Shown here one piece after another: positions 18,487 to 27,744 of a stretch of DNA of 64,000 nucleotides. The DNA is from an uncultured Bacilli bacterium (lineage in GTDB: Bacteria > Bacillota_I > Bacilli_A > RF39 > UBA660): assembly GCA_934168275.1 (NCBI GenBank), contig CAKPNA010000002.1, positions 61,364 to 125,363 on the forward strand, read 5' to 3'. The position numbers and the translations under genes were made by a program. Every line of letters starts with the position of its first letter. Within the stretch, counting starts at the first letter, position 1. The notes under the pieces were generated by a model. It searched no databases. It was not told the origin of the DNA and worked only from the letters and a program-made list of their open reading frames with translations.

Positions 18487-19889
18487 CTTATCTTACTCCT
18501 AGTAGAATCTTCTAATAATATATTTAAATAATTATTTTCAAAATCAAATATTGGAATATCTAATTCTTCTACACTACTATTTACATATAAGAAACCATTA
18601 CCTACATAATGTAAGTTAGGAATACTTATACCTTTTAGTGAATCGTTTAAATACATAAAGGCACTACCTATTCTAGTGACATTAGGTAAGTTTATTTCTT
18701 TCATACTTTTATTATGATATAGAAAAGCATTACCTATTGTTTGTAATTGAGGGGACTCTAAATCTATTAAAGTTTCATTTTTAAATAAAACATTAGTACC
18801 TATATTACGAGCATTTTTTATTTTAAGAGATTCTAAGCTATTATCATGTAATAAATAATTACTAGGTACATTAGTTATATTACTATCTTCAAGAGATATT
18901 AATTTATTGTCTTTATCTAGAAGTAAGATGATATCTTGGCCCTCTACTAAGGAGATTACTACTCTTTTACCATCATTAGTATTAGTTATAACAATATTCT
19001 TTATAGGGGGTATTGTACTAGGAAATGTATCTCTTGTATTTTCATCATAGAGACTAATAGTTTTATTAACTAAGTCAATAATGAAATAATCAGTTATTAA
19101 ATATTTTTCTTTAGGATACTTTTTTACTTCAAAATTATCTATTATTATATTATCTGGGCAATAGTATATGTTATTTAATTCATAGTTATATTTATATAGT
19201 CTACCATCACTAGCTAGAACATAGTTTGGAATATCAAAGAAACTACTTTGATATTTTTGTTTTAATCCATAATACTTTTCAAAAGATAGTGTTAAGCCAG
19301 GGATAATATTATCTAGATTATTAGAGAATGCAGCATCAGGATTAGATACAGTATGGTTATATCTATTCTTTATTGATAGCATATGAGTAGGATCTCTAGT
19401 AAACTGAATACTTATTACTGAAGTACCATATTCATCTTGTCTTTTAGGATTTATAAAGTCTTCACGTTTTAGACTATCAGCATTATCTTTAACGGCAAAG
19501 AAGACATAACAATCATTTAATCTATTAGTACGAAAGGTACATAGTCTTTCTTTTGGTTGATAATACTTAGTAAATGTTTGGATTTCTTCTTCAGTATGGC
19601 ATTCATATAATGTATAATGAGCTTGTCTTAGTAATTCTTGGGGTGTTTTATCGACACTTTGTTTCTTGGTGCTAATACTTTGGGTTCTTAAGATATAATT
19701 TCTAAACTCAGTAATTAGGTTATTACTTATTATATCCTGACATAAACTTTTATTGGGATAGAAACTTTGTAATAAGATAGTGCTTAGTTCATTATTACCC
19801 TTCTCTAAGATAGTGGGAAATAGTTTACGACATAGATGCATCATGTCTTCACCAAATTTCTTCTTTATTATTTTTAAATCTTCGTTCAT
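18483..19889 (-). CDS. Cytosolic protein with BspA-like leucine-rich repeats
   Basis: 468 residues without a signal peptide. Residues 1-about 330 are a unique region with many aromatic and charged residues; from about 355 there are four to five BspA-like 23-residue repeats (LQTIGNAFLYHNKSMKEINL, VTRIGSAFMYLNDSLKGISI, LHYVGNGFLYVNSSVEELDI). Such repeats are normally on secreted proteins, so a cytosolic copy just upstream of polA is odd. It overlaps the 96-residue gene by four bases. I do not recognise the N-terminal domain. A protein-binding role is the most that can be inferred. Confidence 0.7.
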   Translation of the reverse strand: MNEDLKIIKKKFGEDMMHLCRKLFPTILEKGNNELSTILLQSFYPNKSLCQDIISNNLITEFRNYILRTQSISTKKQSVDKTPQELLRQAHYTLYECHTEEEIQTFTKYYQPKERLCTFRTNRLNDCYVFFAVKDNADSLKREDFINPKRQDEYGTSVISIQFTRDPTHMLSIKNRYNHTVSNPDAAFSNNLDNIIPGLTLSFEKYYGLKQKYQSSFFDIPNYVLASDGRLYKYNYELNNIYYCPDNIIIDNFEVKKYPKEKYLITDYFIIDLVNKTISLYDENTRDTFPSTIPPIKNIVITNTNDGKRVVISLVEGQDIILLLDKDNKLISLEDSNITNVPSNYLLHDNSLESLKIKNARNIGTNVLFKNETLIDLESPQLQTIGNAFLYHNKSMKEINLPNVTRIGSAFMYLNDSLKGISIPNLHYVGNGFLYVNSSVEELDIPIFDFENNYLNILLEDSTRSKIR

Positions 19890-19991
19890 TATATCACAGC
19901 CTTATTTATATAATATATTTTACCAAATTTATGGCGAAAAGTCTTTAGTTTTATTAAAAAAGATAATTATTACTTATTTGTTTAATAGTAA

Positions 19992-20056
19992 GTTTTGGAA
20001 AAATATTTCCAAAACTTGGTATATTATTGTACTTTTGGAAATATTTTTCCAAAAGT
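19992..20056. repeat. Two related palindromes TTTTGGAAA-N-TTTCCAAAA
   Basis: Two near-perfect palindromes lie 39 bases apart (start to start): 19992-20015 with arms GTTTTGGAAA/TTTCCAAAAC and 20031-20056 with arms ACTTTTGGAAA/TTTCCAAAAGT. They share the same arm sequence, and lie in the gap between the leucine-rich gene start and the polC end. Their symmetry suggests a pair of protein binding sites or tandem hairpins; there is no U-run of the usual terminator type. Confidence 0.75.
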
Positions 20057-20082
20057 ATTTTATTTATGGCATCTCATGATTA

Positions 20083-20124
20083 CTCTATTCCAAAAAAAGT
20101 CTACTTTGCAGTTTTTTAGGAATA
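20083..20124. repeat. Inverted repeat upstream of the polC terminator
   Basis: CTATTCC-AAAAAA at 20083-20095 pairs with TTTTTT-A-GGAATAG at 20111-20124, giving a long A/T hairpin directly before (minus strand: after) the polC terminator stem. Could be a second terminator stem. Confidence 0.5.
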
Positions 20125-20151
20125 GAAAAAATGCACTTTGAAAATGCATTT
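20123..20151 (-). terminator. Terminator after polC
   Basis: Minus-strand stem AAATGCA/TGCATTT (20129-20135 with 20145-20151), followed by TTTTTT, directly after the polC stop at 20153. Confidence 0.8.
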
Positions 20152-20152
20152 C

Positions 20153-23100
20153 TTAAAATAAACTTAATTGACTTGTCTCAGGCATGCCTTCAAATATTCC
20201 CATAATTCGCATTTTATCGATTAGTGTTTGTGATACTTTACATCTATTTTGAAAGTCTTCAATACTAATAAATGGGTGTTTTTTAGCTTCTACTTCAATA
20301 TTTTTGGCAACTACTTCGCCAAGTCCATCAATGGTTCTGAAAGGTGGGATTAATGTCATACCATCAGTATCAACATCAAATAATAAGCCTTTACTTTTAT
20401 ATAGATTAAATGGTGCTACTTTTACTCCTCTAGCGGTAGCTTCAAGGGCAACGTGTAAACTTTCTGACATACCGTTTTCTTTATTGGTAGCGTCAAATCC
20501 TTTACCTTCTATTTCAATAATTTTATCTTTTATAGCGTCATAGCCTTTTATCATTGCTTCAATATCAAAATCAGTAGCTTTTGTTGATAGCCAACTAGCA
20601 TAGAAGTATGCAGGCATATGAACTTTGTACCAAGCTATTCTAAAGGCACTGATAACATAAGCAGCAGCATGGGCTTTAGGGAACATGTACTTAATCTTTT
20701 CACACGAATCAATAAACCATTCCTCAATACCAGCTTCCTGCATTGTTTTCTTGTGTTCTTCCCAAGTAACTTTATCTTTAGAGGCTTTACCTTTTCTAAC
20801 AAACTCCATTATTTTGAAGGCTTTAATTGGTTTAACTCCATGATACATTAAGTAAACCATGATATCATCACGACAACCAATTACTTCTTTGAATGGAACA
20901 ATGTTATTTTTAATTAAATCTTGAGCATTACCTAACCATACATCAGTACCGTGAGATAATCCCGATATTTTTATTAATTCGGCAAAGGTTGTTGGTTTTG
21001 TTTCGGCAACCATACTGATAGTAAATGGTGTTCCAAACTCAGGTATTCCAAGTGTTCCTGTTTCACACATTATTTGTTCATTAGTAACTCCTAGGGCTTT
21101 AGTAGAGGTAAATATACTCATTGTATCTTTATCATCTAGCGGAACTTTTAGGATATCTGTTTTAGTTAAGTCTTGAATCATACGCAATTGAGTTGGATCA
21201 GAGTGTCCAAGAATATCTAGTTTTAATAAGTCTTGGTCAATAGCGTGGTAATCAAAGTGGGTTGTACGCCATGGTGATGTTGGATCTTCGGCCGGAAATT
21301 GGAATGGTGTAAAGTCAGATACATCCATGTAATCAGGTACAACAACAATACCTCCGGGATGCTGACCGGTTGTTCTTTTAACGCCGGTACATCCCATTGC
21401 TAATCTTTCTATTTCACAGTTTCTTTTACCCATTATTCCTTTATCTTCAAAATAACCACGGACATAACCAAAAGCTGTTTTCTCCGCTACAGTACCAATT
21501 GTTCCGGCACGATAAACGTTATCTACCCCAAACAATACTTTAGTATATTCATGAGCTGAGGCTTGGTTTAAATCAGAGAAGTTTAAGTCGATATCCGGAA
21601 CTTTATCAGCATTAAATCCTAAGAAGGTAGCAAACGGCATATCTTGACCATCTTTTATTAATGGAATATGACAATTAGGGCATTCTTTATCCGGTAAGTC
21701 AAATCCTGAAGAATATGTAGCACCTAATGAATTACCTTTTTCATCATCAAAGATACTAAGTTTGCACTGAGAACAACGGTAATGAGCCGGTAATGGATTT
21801 ACTTCAGTAATACCCATCATTGTGGCAACGAAACTACTACCAACACTACCACGAGAACCTACTAAAAAGCCATCATCATTAGAGTGTTTAACTAGTCTTT
21901 GAGCAATTAAGTAGATAGGATCGAATCCTCCCCCGATAATACCTCCTAACTCTTTTTTAAGTTTTTTCTCTAACTTAGTATCATCTAATTCACCATCTTC
22001 TTCAGTATTCCAATTATCTTTTAAGTAATCTTTTAATAAAGTTTTTACAGAATTAAAGCCATCAATTAGTGTTTTATGTAAGTTAGCATATATTTCTTTA
22101 GTTTTTTCTTCTTCTGATAAATCAGGATTATTTTTTTCAATAATACTAGTCCAACATTTATAAACTATATCACCATATAATTCTGTAGCTATTCTACTTT
22201 CAATATTATATGGAAGATTATCACCATACCAGTCTTTGGCCTTGTTATAAACTAGGTCTGTAACTACTCGTGGGCAGTCTAGATAACTCTTACCATCATC
22301 ACTTTTTACTCGTGGAGAGAATGGAATACCCCCGGTATCAATTATAACTTCAATAAAGTCAGCCATATCTAATATTTTATTAGTATTTTCAACGACTATT
22401 TTATAAGCTAAATCTTTATCTAAGAAATCAAAGTCTTGAAGCATTTCTTCAGTAGTTCTAAAGTGCTGTGAAGGTATTCCTGTGATACTACTTTTAGCAA
22501 GCGGATGTCGACCACCACCAGGTACTTTTTGGTTAACAATTATTTCACGATATATTTTATCTTCACGATAGAAATGATGTACGTCACCGGTTGCCACAAT
22601 AATTTTTCCGGCATTAATAGTGGCTTCTATTACTTTTTTAATATGTTCTTTTACTTCATATTCATTTTTAAAATCACTTGTTTGAATTAAATGGCCATAT
22701 ACTTCAGGTGGTTGAACCTCAACATAGTCATAGAAGTTAATTATATTAGTTAACTCTTCACCTTCTTTACTACGCGCTAGGATAAATACTTCTGATTCAT
22801 AACAACCACTACCAATCAGTAAGCCTTCTCTTAACTCATTTAGTTTACTTCTTAATATTCTTGGTGTTTTATATAAGTATGTAGTATTAGCTAGAGATAT
22901 TATTTTAAATAAGTTTTTTAAACCTGTTTTATTTAGAGCAATAGCATTAAAGTGATAAGTATTACCAAATTTGTGAATTTCATCTTTAGGTATTAATTTT
23001 TCTAAATCTTCAACAGTATTGTAGTTTTGATCCATTAGTTTTTGAGTCATTTTATAAAAAACGTAAGCAGTTCCTTCGGCATCATAATCTGCTCTATGGT

Positions 23101-24784
23101 GAGCATCTTCATCCCATTCAACATTATATCTTTTTACTAGGGCTGATAAACCATGTCTAGAAAATCCTTGGTCTAAGGCTCGTGATAATTCTAGGGTATC
23201 AATAACGGTATTAGTAAATTCTCCTAGATTATATTTTTTCATGGACATTTCAATAAATGAGATATCAAATTTGGCATTATGCGCAACCATTGGTAAATCG
23301 CCAGTCCACTCTAAAAATCTTTTAGTAACATTTTCTTCACTATCTTTACCTTTTAACATTTCATCAGTTATGCAAGTTAACTCAGTTATTTTTTTAGGCA
23401 ATGGACGTTGTGGATCAATTAATTCATCAAAGCGGTCAGTTATGACACCATCACATATTTTAACAGCACCTATTTCAATCATTTGATCACCATTAGCAGC
23501 ATTAAAGCCAGTTGTTTCAGTATCGAATACAACAAAAGTAGTATGTTCTAGTGGATAATCTTTAGGTCTTACAACAATATTAACTGTATCATCTACTAAT
23601 GTTAATTCTGTACCATATAGTCCTTTAAACTTTTTACTTTCATCTTCTACTTTTTTATTATAATCAGTTATAAGACCATAAGCGATGGGAAAAGCTTGAC
23701 AACCATTATGATCAGTTATAGCTACACCACGATAACCCATTTTAATAGCATTACTAACTAATTCACAAGTATGTTTACCTAAGTCTACTCTAGTAATACC
23801 ATCCATTTGACTCATCATCGTGTGAGCATGTAGTTCTACTCTTTTTACTTCAGCATTATCTACTACTTCCTCTGTTTTAGGGGAATCTATTTTTTCAATA
23901 TCTTTATATCTAGTATTAAATACTAATTCATTAGCATATCTATCCATAACTACTTTACCATAGAAGTTATACCAAGAACCTTGTTTTAATAAATCTTGTA
24001 ATAGTTGGTATTCTTTATCATCTTTAGTAAATGTTTTTACATAGATACTATCAGTATTATCAGTTAGTTTTATTGTTATTATTTTATAACCACTTTTAGC
24101 TTCAAAATAATCAATACCAAATATTTGCCCTGATATATTAATATTATCTACTTCATATAATATATCTTTTAATTTTGTTATTTCACTACTCTTTTTAGGG
24201 CGATATGTTGGTTTATCTACTACTTTTTCTTCTTTAGGTATTTCTTCTTTTTTAGGATAATCAATATTAATGTTACTATTTAATTCATGTTCAATAGTGG
24301 CTTTAATGTCTTTATCCATGACTAAATTAGTTTCTATATTGGTAATATTAAAGCCATAATTAGATAATGACTCGGCAATATATTTAGAGGAAGACTTAAT
24401 ATCTTCTTTTTCAACAATATTGTATATATCTATAACTAAAGTATTATCTTTAATATTAATAGTTCTATCTTTAAATACATTATACTTACTATTATTATCT
24501 GCTAAAGAGTGAATAATATTTTCAAAATATAGAGATATTTTACTATTATCAATATTAGCAACTTCTATTTTTAAAACAACATCATTTACTTCCGTAAAGT
24601 TTTCTTTTAAACACATTAATAATTTATTATAAGTATCTATCAATATTAAATTATCTGAATTAATAATAATTACCCAAGTATTATCTTTTTCTATTTGAAT
24701 TTTTGATAAAGAACAATTATCTAGTTCATTATTATCATCATGATAATTAATTGCCTCTAATAATTTTTTTAATTTACTACTCAT
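20153..24784 (-). CDS. polC: DNA polymerase III alpha subunit, PolC type
   Basis: About 1543 residues, the replicative polymerase of low-GC Gram-positives. Order of parts: N-terminal domains 1-200, OB fold near 210-300 (GQIFGIDYFEAKSGY), PHP domain with VELHAHTMMSQMDG near 316, inserted 3'-5' proofreading exonuclease with VVFDTETTGFNAANG near 415 and HHRADYDAEG further on, polymerase core with PDIDLNFSD and GSRGSVGSSFVATM, and C-terminal helix-hairpin parts. All catalytic acids appear intact. I chose ATG 24784 because GGTGAT lies just upstream; the frame from 24796 adds only four residues. It is a single unit with its own terminator. Confidence 0.97.
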   Translation of the reverse strand: MSSKLKKLLEAINYHDDNNELDNCSLSKIQIEKDNTWVIIINSDNLILIDTYNKLLMCLKENFTEVNDVVLKIEVANIDNSKISLYFENIIHSLADNNSKYNVFKDRTINIKDNTLVIDIYNIVEKEDIKSSSKYIAESLSNYGFNITNIETNLVMDKDIKATIEHELNSNINIDYPKKEEIPKEEKVVDKPTYRPKKSSEITKLKDILYEVDNINISGQIFGIDYFEAKSGYKIITIKLTDNTDSIYVKTFTKDDKEYQLLQDLLKQGSWYNFYGKVVMDRYANELVFNTRYKDIEKIDSPKTEEVVDNAEVKRVELHAHTMMSQMDGITRVDLGKHTCELVSNAIKMGYRGVAITDHNGCQAFPIAYGLITDYNKKVEDESKKFKGLYGTELTLVDDTVNIVVRPKDYPLEHTTFVVFDTETTGFNAANGDQMIEIGAVKICDGVITDRFDELIDPQRPLPKKITELTCITDEMLKGKDSEENVTKRFLEWTGDLPMVAHNAKFDISFIEMSMKKYNLGEFTNTVIDTLELSRALDQGFSRHGLSALVKRYNVEWDEDAHHRADYDAEGTAYVFYKMTQKLMDQNYNTVEDLEKLIPKDEIHKFGNTYHFNAIALNKTGLKNLFKIISLANTTYLYKTPRILRSKLNELREGLLIGSGCYESEVFILARSKEGEELTNIINFYDYVEVQPPEVYGHLIQTSDFKNEYEVKEHIKKVIEATINAGKIIVATGDVHHFYREDKIYREIIVNQKVPGGGRHPLAKSSITGIPSQHFRTTEEMLQDFDFLDKDLAYKIVVENTNKILDMADFIEVIIDTGGIPFSPRVKSDDGKSYLDCPRVVTDLVYNKAKDWYGDNLPYNIESRIATELYGDIVYKCWTSIIEKNNPDLSEEEKTKEIYANLHKTLIDGFNSVKTLLKDYLKDNWNTEEDGELDDTKLEKKLKKELGGIIGGGFDPIYLIAQRLVKHSNDDGFLVGSRGSVGSSFVATMMGITEVNPLPAHYRCSQCKLSIFDDEKGNSLGATYSSGFDLPDKECPNCHIPLIKDGQDMPFATFLGFNADKVPDIDLNFSDLNQASAHEYTKVLFGVDNVYRAGTIGTVAEKTAFGYVRGYFEDKGIMGKRNCEIERLAMGCTGVKRTTGQHPGGIVVVPDYMDVSDFTPFQFPAEDPTSPWRTTHFDYHAIDQDLLKLDILGHSDPTQLRMIQDLTKTDILKVPLDDKDTMSIFTSTKALGVTNEQIMCETGTLGIPEFGTPFTISMVAETKPTTFAELIKISGLSHGTDVWLGNAQDLIKNNIVPFKEVIGCRDDIMVYLMYHGVKPIKAFKIMEFVRKGKASKDKVTWEEHKKTMQEAGIEEWFIDSCEKIKYMFPKAHAAAYVISAFRIAWYKVHMPAYFYASWLSTKATDFDIEAMIKGYDAIKDKIIEIEGKGFDATNKENGMSESLHVALEATARGVKVAPFNLYKSKGLLFDVDTDGMTLIPPFRTIDGLGEVVAKNIEVEAKKHPFISIEDFQNRCKVSQTLIDKMRIMGIFEGMPETSQLSLF

Positions 24785-24899
24785 TATTATCACCACTTTA
24801 CTATTTATTATATCAAAAATAAAAATTAATTAAAGAAAGTTTACAAAGTTTTTTACATAAATTTTAAATTAGCTCTCATAATAATATTGGGTGATCAAA

Positions 24900-25049
24900 A
24901 TGGCTAAGAACAAAAAGTCAAAAAGCTCAAATTCTGCTAATAGAAATAGTATGAATAATACACATGATTGTTCAAATAGTATGAATAATAAGTGTTCTGA
25001 AAATAATACTAACTCTAATAGTATGAATAACAAAAACAACCTATTTTAG
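24900..25049 (+). CDS. Asn/Ser-rich small protein with NSMNN repeats (49 aa)
   Basis: A 49-codon gene with GGGTGAT before ATG. The product is basic at the N-terminus (AKNKKSKSSN), then carries four copies of NSMNN about 9-14 residues apart, two cysteines between them, and no hydrophobic helix. The underlying DNA repeat is AATAGTATGAATAA. A terminator overlaps its last codons, which supports a real transcript. It resembles small repeat-rich spore or stress peptides of Bacilli in style, but I recognise no family. It is divergent from polC. Confidence 0.55.
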   Translation: MAKNKKSKSSNSANRNSMNNTHDCSNSMNNKCSENNTNSNSMNNKNNLF

Positions 25050-25060
25050 GGTTGTTTTTC
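25034..25060. terminator. Terminator of the small Asn/Ser-rich gene
   Basis: AACAACC (25035-25041) pairs with GGTTGTT (25050-25056), then TTTTC. The A-run on the other side lets it serve the convergent gene ending at 25060 as well. Confidence 0.8.
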
Positions 25061-25554
25061 TATTTACTTAAAACTAATTTGTTAGCATTAGTATCTACTT
25101 CAAAATCATTTGTTATTTTAGCATAAATATCTTCTAACTCTTCAGAAGTATATTCTTCTTTAATTATTCCGTCATAATATAAGATGAATTCAGTTAGAGG
25201 TATTGTTCTACATTCAGCATTAGCAGATTTATGATTTTCTTCTTGGTAGATAATATTGTTATTGCTAAAAGCATCATAGTATGTGCATTTCCAAGTTATT
25301 GGTTCTATTACTTTTCTTCCTATACCAATACTATCTTTGTCATCTGTCTTGGTTATAATAACATAATAGTTATTTAAATACATACTTTCTATAGCATTAG
25401 ATGCAATATATTTGCCTTGGTCATCTTTCTTATATACAAAGCGTGATTTATATGTTTCAACGTGATGAGCTACTCCTGTTGCTCCGACCATTAAAGTAAT
25501 GGCAGTAAGACTAGCTATTAATTTGTGATTAATACTTGTAAATTTTATTTTCAT
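25060..25554 (-). CDS. Hypothetical exported or membrane-anchored protein (164 aa)
   Basis: 164 residues: a short basic start, a hydrophobic segment at about 10-28 (LIASLTAITLMVGATGVA) that is a signal peptide or anchor, then a soluble domain with Tyr-rich strands (ESMYLNNYYVIITKTDD) and two cysteines (WKCTYYD, NAECRTI) that might pair outside the cell. RBS AAAGGA upstream of ATG 25554. Not recognised. It stands alone between the convergent small gene and guaD. Confidence 0.65.
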   Translation of the reverse strand: MKIKFTSINHKLIASLTAITLMVGATGVAHHVETYKSRFVYKKDDQGKYIASNAIESMYLNNYYVIITKTDDKDSIGIGRKVIEPITWKCTYYDAFSNNNIIYQEENHKSANAECRTIPLTEFILYYDGIIKEEYTSEELEDIYAKITNDFEVDTNANKLVLSK

Positions 25555-25610
25555 AGTAGATTTTCCTTTCTTAAGTTAGTATTATAACACTTTTTATTTA
25601 TTTTACAAGT

Positions 25611-26072
25611 CTAATATATAGTACCATTATTGTTAGTATATTCTTCAAATACTTTCATGCATTCTTCACGATTTATTTGATGCATATCTAGTAATTTTAA
25701 TTCTCTATTATTTAGATATTCATAAATCATATCATCTCTAAAGCCAATGTTATTAGCGTCTACTTTATCGCAACCATAATAAACAGTTTTAATATTAGAC
25801 CAAATAATAGCTCCTAAACACATAGGACACGGTTCACAAGTTGTATACATTATACAGTTTGACAAATCATAAGTATTTAATTTTTGACAAGCATTTCTGA
25901 TAGCAATAACTTCAGCATGAGCCGTTGGATCATTATTTAGGATAACTTTGTTATTACCACAAGCAATAATATTACCTTCTTTATCAGTAATGACAGCACC
26001 AAAAGGTCCTCCTTCTTTGTTTCTAATACCATTTACAGCACTTTCTATAGCTTTATTCATTATAATATTCAT
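25611..26072 (-). CDS. guaD: Guanine deaminase-like cytidine/nucleobase deaminase
   Basis: About 153 residues of the CDA-fold deaminase family, closest in pattern to Bacillus GuaD, which turns guanine into xanthine. Zinc ligands and catalytic Glu are in NDPTAHAEVIAIRNAC (HAE) and TTCEPCPMCLGAI (CxxC); GFRDDMIYEYL near residue 115 matches the GuaD-specific segment rather than TadA, which has a different C-terminus. I chose ATG 26072 with AAAGGAG eight bases upstream. It follows the DUF4186 gene closely. A tRNA adenosine deaminase is the main alternative. Confidence 0.8.
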   Translation of the reverse strand: MNIIMNKAIESAVNGIRNKEGGPFGAVITDKEGNIIACGNNKVILNNDPTAHAEVIAIRNACQKLNTYDLSNCIMYTTCEPCPMCLGAIIWSNIKTVYYGCDKVDANNIGFRDDMIYEYLNNRELKLLDMHQINREECMKVFEEYTNNNGTIY

Positions 26073-26115
26073 ATTATCTACTCCTTTTTTAGTGTATTTA
26101 TAGTATATCATATTT

Positions 26116-26487
26116 TTATGCTTTTTTATATTCTTTAATTATCCATGTCATAATAATAGCCACAATATAGTTTATTTCATTAGTAGTTAGGCTTCTATTA
26201 GGTGAGATATGATGCCATTTATAAAGGCAAGTCCGACAGCAACAACCGGTAGCATGCTGAGCAGTAAAGACCGGATGACCGTGAAATGGTGTCTGTTTAC
26301 CATCATTGACAATTACTTGGGGTGCTAATCTTTTATTTATAATATCATAGGTATCTTGACATATCTTTTCTAAGCCATGTTTATCTATATATAAGATATC
26401 TTTCTTAGTAAGATGGAAACTACTTCTAAATTTTGATAATGATAAAGATACTATTTTTTTACTAATTATATCTTGTTTATTTGGCAT
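26116..26487 (-). CDS. DUF4186 family protein
   Basis: 123 residues matching DUF4186 in its pattern: FRSSFHLTKKDILYI at the start, a central FHGHPVFTAQHATGCCCRTC with a His/Cys cluster, then CLYKWHHISPNRSLT. The His and Cys residues look like a metal site. The gene overlaps the MBL hydrolase start region by 22 bases, so the two are coupled. The function is unknown to me. Confidence 0.75.
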   Translation of the reverse strand: MPNKQDIISKKIVSLSLSKFRSSFHLTKKDILYIDKHGLEKICQDTYDIINKRLAPQVIVNDGKQTPFHGHPVFTAQHATGCCCRTCLYKWHHISPNRSLTTNEINYIVAIIMTWIIKEYKKA

Positions 26488-27005
26488 AAATATTCGTTAT
26501 TTTCTTTTTCATAACCTAATGTTGTTGATTCACCATGTCCGGGATATATAGTAATGTCATTAGGATATTTCTTTATTTTTTCGATAGATAGTAACATGTC
26601 TTTAATATTACCGGTTGGTAAGTCCCATCTACCAATACCTAGTCTAAAAATGAAGTCGCCAACAAACATACATTTATTATCTTTAAAATAGATAGTTACA
26701 GAATCATTAGTGTGTCCATTAGTAGATATTACTTCAAATTGAAATGAGCCTATTTTGTTTATACCTTTTGATAAGTTAGTATTATCATATACGGATGAAT
26801 GATATTTATTCACAATATCTTGGACAGCGCCCGTATGATCACTATGATTATGAGTTAGAATGATTCCTACTACTTTCTTATTAATAAGATGTTTATCTAT
26901 TTTAGGGAAGTCATCTCCTGGATCAATTACTAATACTTCATTATTTTTTTCTAAGATATAACAATTTGTTTGTAATATACCTACTACTTCTTTTTTTATA
27001 TTCAT
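26466..27005 (-). CDS. MBL-fold hydrolase (YqgX/glyoxalase II-like)
   Basis: 179 residues with the metallo-beta-lactamase metal motif THNHSDHTG near residue 52, a later His in STNGHTNDSVT, GDFIFRLGIGRWD, and IYPGHGEST near the C-terminus, together the two-metal site of this family. It lacks the C-terminal helical domain of true glyoxalase II, matching the short YqgX-like hydrolases. Probably a cytosolic thioester or similar hydrolase. It starts a minus-strand unit with DUF4186 and guaD, divergent from clpP. Confidence 0.85.
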   Translation of the reverse strand: MNIKKEVVGILQTNCYILEKNNEVLVIDPGDDFPKIDKHLINKKVVGIILTHNHSDHTGAVQDIVNKYHSSVYDNTNLSKGINKIGSFQFEVISTNGHTNDSVTIYFKDNKCMFVGDFIFRLGIGRWDLPTGNIKDMLLSIEKIKKYPNDITIYPGHGESTTLGYEKENNEYLCQINKI

Positions 27006-27123
27006 ATTTCTTACCTACCTAGATAATAAAATACCACCTTTATTAATATTTGTCGATAACTTTTTTGTATAAATATTAGGAATTAATATTAAAATAATTA
27101 TAGATAATAAGAAAGGATGAAAT

Positions 27124-27693
27124 ATGAACTTAATACCTACAGTTATTGAAAAAACTAATAATGGAGAGCGAGCTTATGATATATATTCAAGATTACTTAA
27201 AAATAGAATTATTCTTTTATCAGGGGAAATAGATGACAATTTAGCAAATAGTATTGTGGCACAGCTTTTATATCTTGATGGAGTTAATCATAGTGATATA
27301 AGTATTTATATTAATTCACCAGGTGGTAGTATTACATCAGGAATGGCTATTTATGATACAATGAATTTTATTAAGAGTGATGTTTCTACTATCTGTGTAG
27401 GGATGGCTGCTTCTATGGCTGCATTTCTTTTAGCTTGTGGTACAGAAGGAAAAAGATATTGCCTGCCTAATTCCGAGGTCATGATTCATCAGCCTTTAGG
27501 AGGTGCTCAAGGTCAGGCAACGGAAATTAAAATTGCGGCAGAAAGAATTATTAAACTTAAGAAAAAATTAAATACAATATTATCTAAACAAACGGGAAAA
27601 AGTTTAAGAAAAATTGAAAGAGATACCGAAAGAGATCATTATTTAGATAGTAAAGAGGCTTTAAACTACGGATTAGTAGATAAAATACTATAA
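27124..27693 (+). CDS. clpP: ATP-dependent Clp protease proteolytic subunit
   Basis: 189 residues. Catalytic Ser in [16 protein letters not shown] near residue 96, catalytic His in [14 protein letters not shown] near 121, and Asp in the C-terminal half ([12 protein letters not shown], the ERD.. FMSAxEA-like segment). [17 protein letters not shown] forms the oxyanion-hole strand. It assembles into a double heptamer and works with ATPases such as the ClpC encoded at 39.1-41.4 kb. GAAAGGATG precedes the ATG. No CtsR operator was seen upstream. Confidence 0.97.
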   Translation: MNLIPTVIEKTNNGERAYDIYSRLLKNRIILLSGEIDDNLANSIVAQLLYLDGVNHSDISIYINSPGGSITSGMAIYDTMNFIKSDVSTICVGMAASMAAFLLACGTEGKRYCLPNSEVMIHQPLGGAQGQATEIKIAAERIIKLKKKLNTILSKQTGKSLRKIERDTERDHYLDSKEALNYGLVDKIL

Positions 27694-27697
27694 TTTA

Positions 27698-27742
27698 AAA
27701 AAATGTAAACATTCAATTTAAGTGAGTATGTTTGCATTTTTT
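27698..27742. terminator. Bidirectional terminator after clpP
   Basis: AAAATG-T-AAACAT (27700-27712) pairs with ATGTTTGCATTTT (27728-27740), with A/T runs on both sides, between convergent clpP and the PIN gene. Confidence 0.75.
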
Positions 27743-27744
27743 AA

